This document shows, in pieces, positions 32,043-35,025 of a stretch of DNA of 35,025 bases. The stretch comes from Nocardioides sp. BGMRC 2183 (GTDB lineage: Bacteria > Actinomycetota > Actinomycetes > Propionibacteriales > Nocardioidaceae). Under the pieces are notes generated by a model, which had not been told where the DNA came from, searched no databases, and was given only the letters and a program-made list of their open reading frames with translations. Location: NCBI GenBank assembly GCA_008123405.1, contig VSSA01000029.1, positions 1 through 35,025 on the forward strand, read 5' to 3'. Numbering within the stretch: position 1 is the first letter of the stretch; the number at the start of each line of letters is the position of its first letter. The translations under genes and the position numbers were made by a program.

Positions 32043-32738
32043 TCAGCCGAACAACGCCGGGAGCGCGAAGAGCATCACCGTCGACCAGGTGCAGTGGGTG
32101 AGGATCGGGGCCAGGACGCCCCCCGAGGCACGCCGCTGAAGTCCGACCACCACACCGAGCAGGATCGCCGCGAACGCGAGCATCACGTTGCCGGTGGCCA
32201 GCGTGGCGACCGTGTAGGCCAACGTCGTCCAGACGACCGGGTGTCGGGGCACGGCGGCGTAGGCGGCGCCGCGGAAGAAGGTCTCCTCGGCGATGCCGCT
32301 CACCACGGTGATCACCAGCAGCAGCGGCACCGACCCGGCGTCGGCGAAGTCCATCACCGAGCGCACCTGACGGTCGAGCCAGTCGATCTCGCGCACCACC
32401 ATCCCGCCGACGACGAAGAGCCCCGCGAGCGCCAGACCGAGCAGCACCGGCTGCACGACGGGCCGAATCAGCCGGCTGTCACTCGGCGACGTGATCCGTC
32501 CCAGGTGCAACGGGCCCGACGCGAACGCACCGACCAGCCACAGCGCCGCCACCGCCGCCGTCGCCGGGTAGAACCAGGGGCTGCCCGGCTCGATGCGCAG
32601 CGACAGACCGAGCAGGACCGCACCGAGCAGCACCACCACGACGGTGACCAGCTGGCGCCTGCGCAGCTGGGCCGGGGTGTCGCGCTGGTCGCGCGGCACC
32701 ACGTCCCACAGCGAGCGTCGGAGCCAGCCGCGCAGCAT
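32043..32738 (-). CDS. CPBP-family intramembrane metalloprotease
   Basis: 231 aa from ATG 32738, which overlaps the upstream stop (TGATG). About six or seven membrane helices. The CPBP/Abi (CAAX-type) active site is intact: EETFFRG (Glu 151-152, Arg 156) and His 215 in PILTHCTWS, with a further motif between. Members cleave in the membrane and are linked to bacteriocin self-immunity or protein processing. Here it is the third gene of an operon whose first two are a DNA methyltransferase and a restriction enzyme, an unusual setting. It might be an ordinary neighbour that drifted into the transcript, or part of the defence unit. Confidence 0.88.
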   Translation of the reverse strand: MLRGWLRRSLWDVVPRDQRDTPAQLRRRQLVTVVVVLLGAVLLGLSLRIEPGSPWFYPATAAVAALWLVGAFASGPLHLGRITSPSDSRLIRPVVQPVLLGLALAGLFVVGGMVVREIDWLDRQVRSVMDFADAGSVPLLLVITVVSGIAEETFFRGAAYAAVPRHPVVWTTLAYTVATLATGNVMLAFAAILLGVVVGLQRRASGGVLAPILTHCTWSTVMLFALPALFG

Positions 32739-33613
32739 CAGTGCCCCGTCAGCTGTCCGCGCAGCCGGGCGGCATGTTCGAGGTCCGCCCGGAAGTCGTC
32801 CAGTGTGGCGAGGGTGTACATCCCGTCGATCTCGCCGGCGGCCCACAGTGCGTGGATCCGGCGCAGGTCGTTGGCCCGCGACAGCCAGCCGATCCCGTCG
32901 ATCACCGCCATCACGAACTGGGTCGGCTTGCGGACCGCGGCCATCTCCTCCACCTCGCGCACCGCGTCGGTGAGCTTGCTGCCGGTCGAATCGAATGCCT
33001 TGGCGGCGACGACGATGGAGGCCGCTCCGCCGGCGTCGGGCACCGCGAGGTCGCATGGAGCGGTCCGTCCGCTGCGCCCTTCGAACCGACTCCGCGTCGC
33101 ATAGGTGAGGCCCAGGTCGATGGCGATCTGCTCGATCCGGTCCTCGACCAGACGTCCGGCCGTCCCGGCTGACGTGGCGTAGACGCGCGTGCCGGCGCGG
33201 GCGACGAGCAGATCGCCGAACGTGTAGGTCCGTCCGCGCTGCGCCTCAAGGCTGGCCACCAGTCCGAACTCCGCGTCGAGCATCTCCGCGATCCCCAACG
33301 GGTCGACCCGGGCGGCTCGGGTCCACGACGAGGTGCCGAGGTGCTGACGCAGGGCGTTCTTCAGCTTCTCCTGGCTGAGCCCGACCACCAGCCCCAGCAC
33401 CGGTACGGCGTCGGGGTAGTTCTCGATCCAGGCGGCGATCATGGCGCGGTCCACGGTCGGGAGCCGTTCCAGCGAGGCGGCGGCGGCTTGAACTGCCTGC
33501 GAATCGCGGGTCGCCACGGTCGGGTCAACGTGGGCGGTGACCCGGCTCAAGCAGGCGACGTACTCGTCGTAGGTCGGGATGGTCACGGGTCGGATGGTGC
33601 CGGTCGGTCTCAT
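32738..33613 (-). CDS. type II restriction endonuclease, DpnII/MboI-like
   Basis: 291 aa. The C-terminal half matches my memory of the DpnII-type fold: LVEDRIEQIAIDLGL (Glu at 157/161), CDLAVP (Asp 188), IVVAAKAFDSTGSKL with AxK (203-205), then VMAVIDGIGWLSRANDLRRI and MYTLATLDDF. This is a PD-(D/E)XK nuclease core where the usual Glu of ExK is Ala, so another acidic residue would complete the metal site. Length is close to that of DpnII-type enzymes. It overlaps the methyltransferase stop (ATGA), the expected order for a restriction-modification pair. The recognition site cannot be read from the sequence. Confidence 0.8.
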   Translation of the reverse strand: MRPTGTIRPVTIPTYDEYVACLSRVTAHVDPTVATRDSQAVQAAAASLERLPTVDRAMIAAWIENYPDAVPVLGLVVGLSQEKLKNALRQHLGTSSWTRAARVDPLGIAEMLDAEFGLVASLEAQRGRTYTFGDLLVARAGTRVYATSAGTAGRLVEDRIEQIAIDLGLTYATRSRFEGRSGRTAPCDLAVPDAGGAASIVVAAKAFDSTGSKLTDAVREVEEMAAVRKPTQFVMAVIDGIGWLSRANDLRRIHALWAAGEIDGMYTLATLDDFRADLEHAARLRGQLTGH

Positions 33614-34674
33614 CGAGCGACGAAGAGGTATTCGTCGACGACCCGACGGGCAGCCGTGCGGTGGGTGCCGTAGTGGTAGGTATGCGGGATCGCACGGACC
33701 TCCACGTCGGACTTGACCTCGCGCAGCAGCGTCACCAGCGTCTCCTTGTCCGGCAGTGCGTTGGACCCGTAGGAGAGCACCAGCGTGCCCGCGTCGTGGA
33801 ACCGCTCGAACGTGTCACGGAACGCCTCGACGATGGTGCGCCGGTGGCTGTAGCCGGTGTGCGGCTTCGGGAGCTTCTTCGTGTTCGTGTGCAGCATCAG
33901 CGAGTCCCCCTCCCAGTAGCGCGAGAGCCCCTCGAGGAAGTGGAACCGCTTCACGTAGCAGTTGTCATCGGTCGGCGGTGCGTAGGGCGGGTCGAGGTAG
34001 ACCAGGTCGTACGGCGCGGGCTGCAGGACCGACGCCTCCTGGCGGGTCACTCGCGCCGGAGCACCAGCGAAGACCGCGGCGTTGTAGTCGGCGACATGCT
34101 CGACGAAGTGCTCGCGCATCGAGAGCCGCAGGTCGCGCCGGCCGTCGTCGTAATGGCTGAGATCGCCGGAGATGGTGAAGACGCCGCGCGGCTGCTTGCG
34201 TGCCGCCGAGAGCACCAACGCGCTGATCGCCAACGCGCGCTTGTCACCGGCCATCGTGGCGATGTGTGACCACGCCGAGTCGAGAAAGGCACGGTCGTCG
34301 GCGGAGTAGAAGACCCCGTCGAAGGTCCGTCGGATGAAGTCGCGGTCATCCGCCTCCGGCCCGCAGATCCGCTCGACGTCCTCGGTGGTGAGCAGCGTGG
34401 ACTGGTTGACGACGGTGGCAGCGGCGAGCGTGCCCGGGAACTCGAGCATGTCGTTGGCGGTCACCGCGAACCCCTGCCGCTTCAGGAGATAGGAGACCAC
34501 TCCCGAGCCGGAGAACGCGTCCAACGCCGTGCTGCCACCGACCTCGGCGAAGACCTCGGCGAGATGCGGAAGCAGCCGGTACTTGCTGCCCATGTAACGG
34601 ATCCGCGGGTAGCGCGCCGCCGTGATCGTCGCCGCCTCCAGCGCGGTGGGGTGCGTCGACAGCTCGGCGGTCAT
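33610..34674 (-). CDS. D12-class N6-adenine DNA methyltransferase
   Basis: 354 aa from ATG 34674 (ATG 34686 is possible). Alpha-type order of motifs: motif X RYMGSKYRLLPHL (26-38), AdoMet-binding motif I LDAFSGSGVVSYLLKRQG (51-68), then the target-recognition part, then motif IV LVYLDPPYAPP with DPPY at 228-231, diagnostic of adenine-N6 modification. Motifs near the end, such as LVLSYGSNALP, are also typical. It would protect host DNA from the endonuclease encoded next. No helical control protein is nearby, and the open frame reaching 34797 runs into the tRNA gene and is rejected. No strong ribosome-binding site is seen; CATGAT lies 7 bases before the ATG. Confidence 0.9.
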   Translation of the reverse strand: MTAELSTHPTALEAATITAARYPRIRYMGSKYRLLPHLAEVFAEVGGSTALDAFSGSGVVSYLLKRQGFAVTANDMLEFPGTLAAATVVNQSTLLTTEDVERICGPEADDRDFIRRTFDGVFYSADDRAFLDSAWSHIATMAGDKRALAISALVLSAARKQPRGVFTISGDLSHYDDGRRDLRLSMREHFVEHVADYNAAVFAGAPARVTRQEASVLQPAPYDLVYLDPPYAPPTDDNCYVKRFHFLEGLSRYWEGDSLMLHTNTKKLPKPHTGYSHRRTIVEAFRDTFERFHDAGTLVLSYGSNALPDKETLVTLLREVKSDVEVRAIPHTYHYGTHRTAARRVVDEYLFVAR

Positions 34675-34681
34675 GGGAACG

Positions 34682-34687
34682 ATCATG
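34682..34687 (-). promoter_or_regulatory. possible -10 hexamer of methyltransferase gene
   Basis: CATGAT on the minus strand, 7 bases before ATG 34674. It has the spacing of the leaderless promoters elsewhere in the window, but its first base is C, so it is weaker. Confidence 0.35.
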
Positions 34688-34753
34688 CCGGACGGTCCCG
34701 ACACTTCGGACCAGCCAGTGCCGGATCGTCGTGTGCTGTCATCGTGTGCTGTG

Positions 34754-34832
34754 CTCCCCGGGTAGGAGTCGAACCTACGTCGCTTGTCCTGATTCAAAGT
34801 CAGGCGGGCCCTGCCGGCAGACCAACCGGGGA
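34754..34832 (-). tRNA. tRNA-Gln (anticodon TTG)
   Basis: On the minus strand the acceptor stem TCCCCGG pairs with CCGGGGA (7 bp). The anticodon stem CCTGA/TCAGG encloses CTTTGAA, giving anticodon TTG. The T arm GTAGG-TTCGACT-CCTAC is perfect. The D stem GGTC/GGCC has one G-U pair. CCA is not encoded; the bases after the discriminator G are CAC. The linker to the anticodon stem has two bases and the variable loop nine, both longer than usual for tRNA-Gln. The gene is 79 nt. It lies directly upstream of the restriction-modification operon, whose methyltransferase starts 80 bases from the tRNA 3' end. Confidence 0.82.
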
Positions 34833-34834
34833 AC

Positions 34835-34850
34835 GCTCCGCGGGCGGAGC
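34835..34850 (-). terminator. hairpin next to the tRNA 5' end
   Basis: GCTCCGC-GG-GCGGAGC is a perfect 7-bp stem with a 2-base loop, just upstream of the tRNA on its strand. It may end transcription from the gene at 34910 or separate the tRNA precursor. Confidence 0.5.
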
Positions 34851-34887
34851 AAATCCAAGCCTAGGCGTACCGGCTCTCCAGCGGGCA

Positions 34888-34901
34888 GCCACCCCGGTGG
34901 C
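34888..34901 (-). terminator. hairpin after the partial gene
   Basis: GCCAC-CCCG-GTGGC is a 5-bp stem with a 4-base loop, 9 bases after the stop of the partial minus-strand gene. It is probably its terminator. Confidence 0.5.
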
Positions 34902-34909
34902 CGCTTCCC

Positions 34910-35025
34910 TCAGGAGGCGTCGACCGAGGGCTCCAGGTCGACGTGAATCTGGAGGTGGGCGGGGTGGGGGTAGGTCTCGCCGAGGATGGTGCCGTCGCGG
35001 GCGCGGATCAGTTCGACCCGGGCGG
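34910..35025 (-). CDS. C-terminal end of an unidentified protein
   Basis: A minus-strand frame with stop TGA at 34912-34910 stays open to the window edge and gives the last 37 residues (ARVELIRARDGTILGETYPH, then PAHLQIHVDLEPS...). It reads like alternating beta strands and uses typical high-GC codons, so I believe it is coding. It is too short to name. Confidence 0.6.
   Translation of the reverse strand, partial: ARVELIRARDGTILGETYPHPAHLQIHVDLEPSVDAS

Noticed and set aside
32020-32045. Attachment-site copy of the tRNA 3' end at the far side of the restriction-modification block
   Set aside because: I looked for the tRNA T-arm and acceptor sequence here and found no match, so no island boundary is claimed.
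34675-34797. Upstream extension of the methyltransferase
   Set aside because: The open frame begins inside the tRNA anticodon loop; motif X begins normally from the ATG at 34674.

Overview
The window is very GC-rich, gene-dense DNA from an actinomycete. Several features point this way: a bacterial XPB helicase next to its helicase-associated partner (as in Mycobacterium Rv0861c/Rv0862c), a glmU-prs pair and an rplY-pth pair on one strand, NarL-type histidine kinases, and many starts that look leaderless, with a TAnnnT hexamer 6-7 bases before ATG or GTG. A Nocardioidaceae-like genome is my best guess, but no rRNA or marker gene settles it. I count 35 protein genes (two cut by the window ends) and one tRNA. 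No gap between genes exceeds about 225 bases.

Region by region. 1-3012 (minus) is a PP2C phosphatase, FHA protein and RDD membrane protein operon, a phospho-Ser/Thr signalling cassette. 3046-7789 (plus) holds the helicase-associated/WYL-like protein, XPB helicase and a solitary ABC ATPase. 7806-9882 (minus) holds chorismate mutase, a Cys-rich unknown, a DUF2087 protein and a Uma2-type nuclease-fold protein. 9961-11675 (plus) holds an HD phosphohydrolase, a small unknown and an AlkB-type dioxygenase. 11746-14912 (minus) holds rplY, pth, cysQ and a membrane protein with a Ser/Thr-rich tail. 15137-17629 (plus) is pepN. 17816-21007 (plus) is a betaine-type ABC uptake operon (CBS-containing ATPase, permease, lipoprotein) behind a strongly foldable leader. 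21056-25369 (minus) holds a type VII secretion-like pair, then glmU and prs. 25501-30955 (minus) is an ABC exporter, its two-component system and a secreted lipase. 31111-32019 (plus) is an atypical SDR. 32043-34674 (minus) is a restriction-modification pair translationally coupled to a CPBP membrane protease, lying at the 3' end of a tRNA-Gln gene. 34910-35025 (minus) is the tail of an unknown gene.

The parts most worth a second look are the restriction-modification/CPBP operon beside the tRNA; the structured leader before the betaine transporter; the four tandem 14-bp repeats plus hairpin between its permease and binding-protein genes; the type VII-like secreted pair without visible machinery; the M1 aminopeptidase with GAMEF in place of GxMEN; and the series of hairpins in the rplY-pth spacer. 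All functional calls come from reading motifs; no database search was run.
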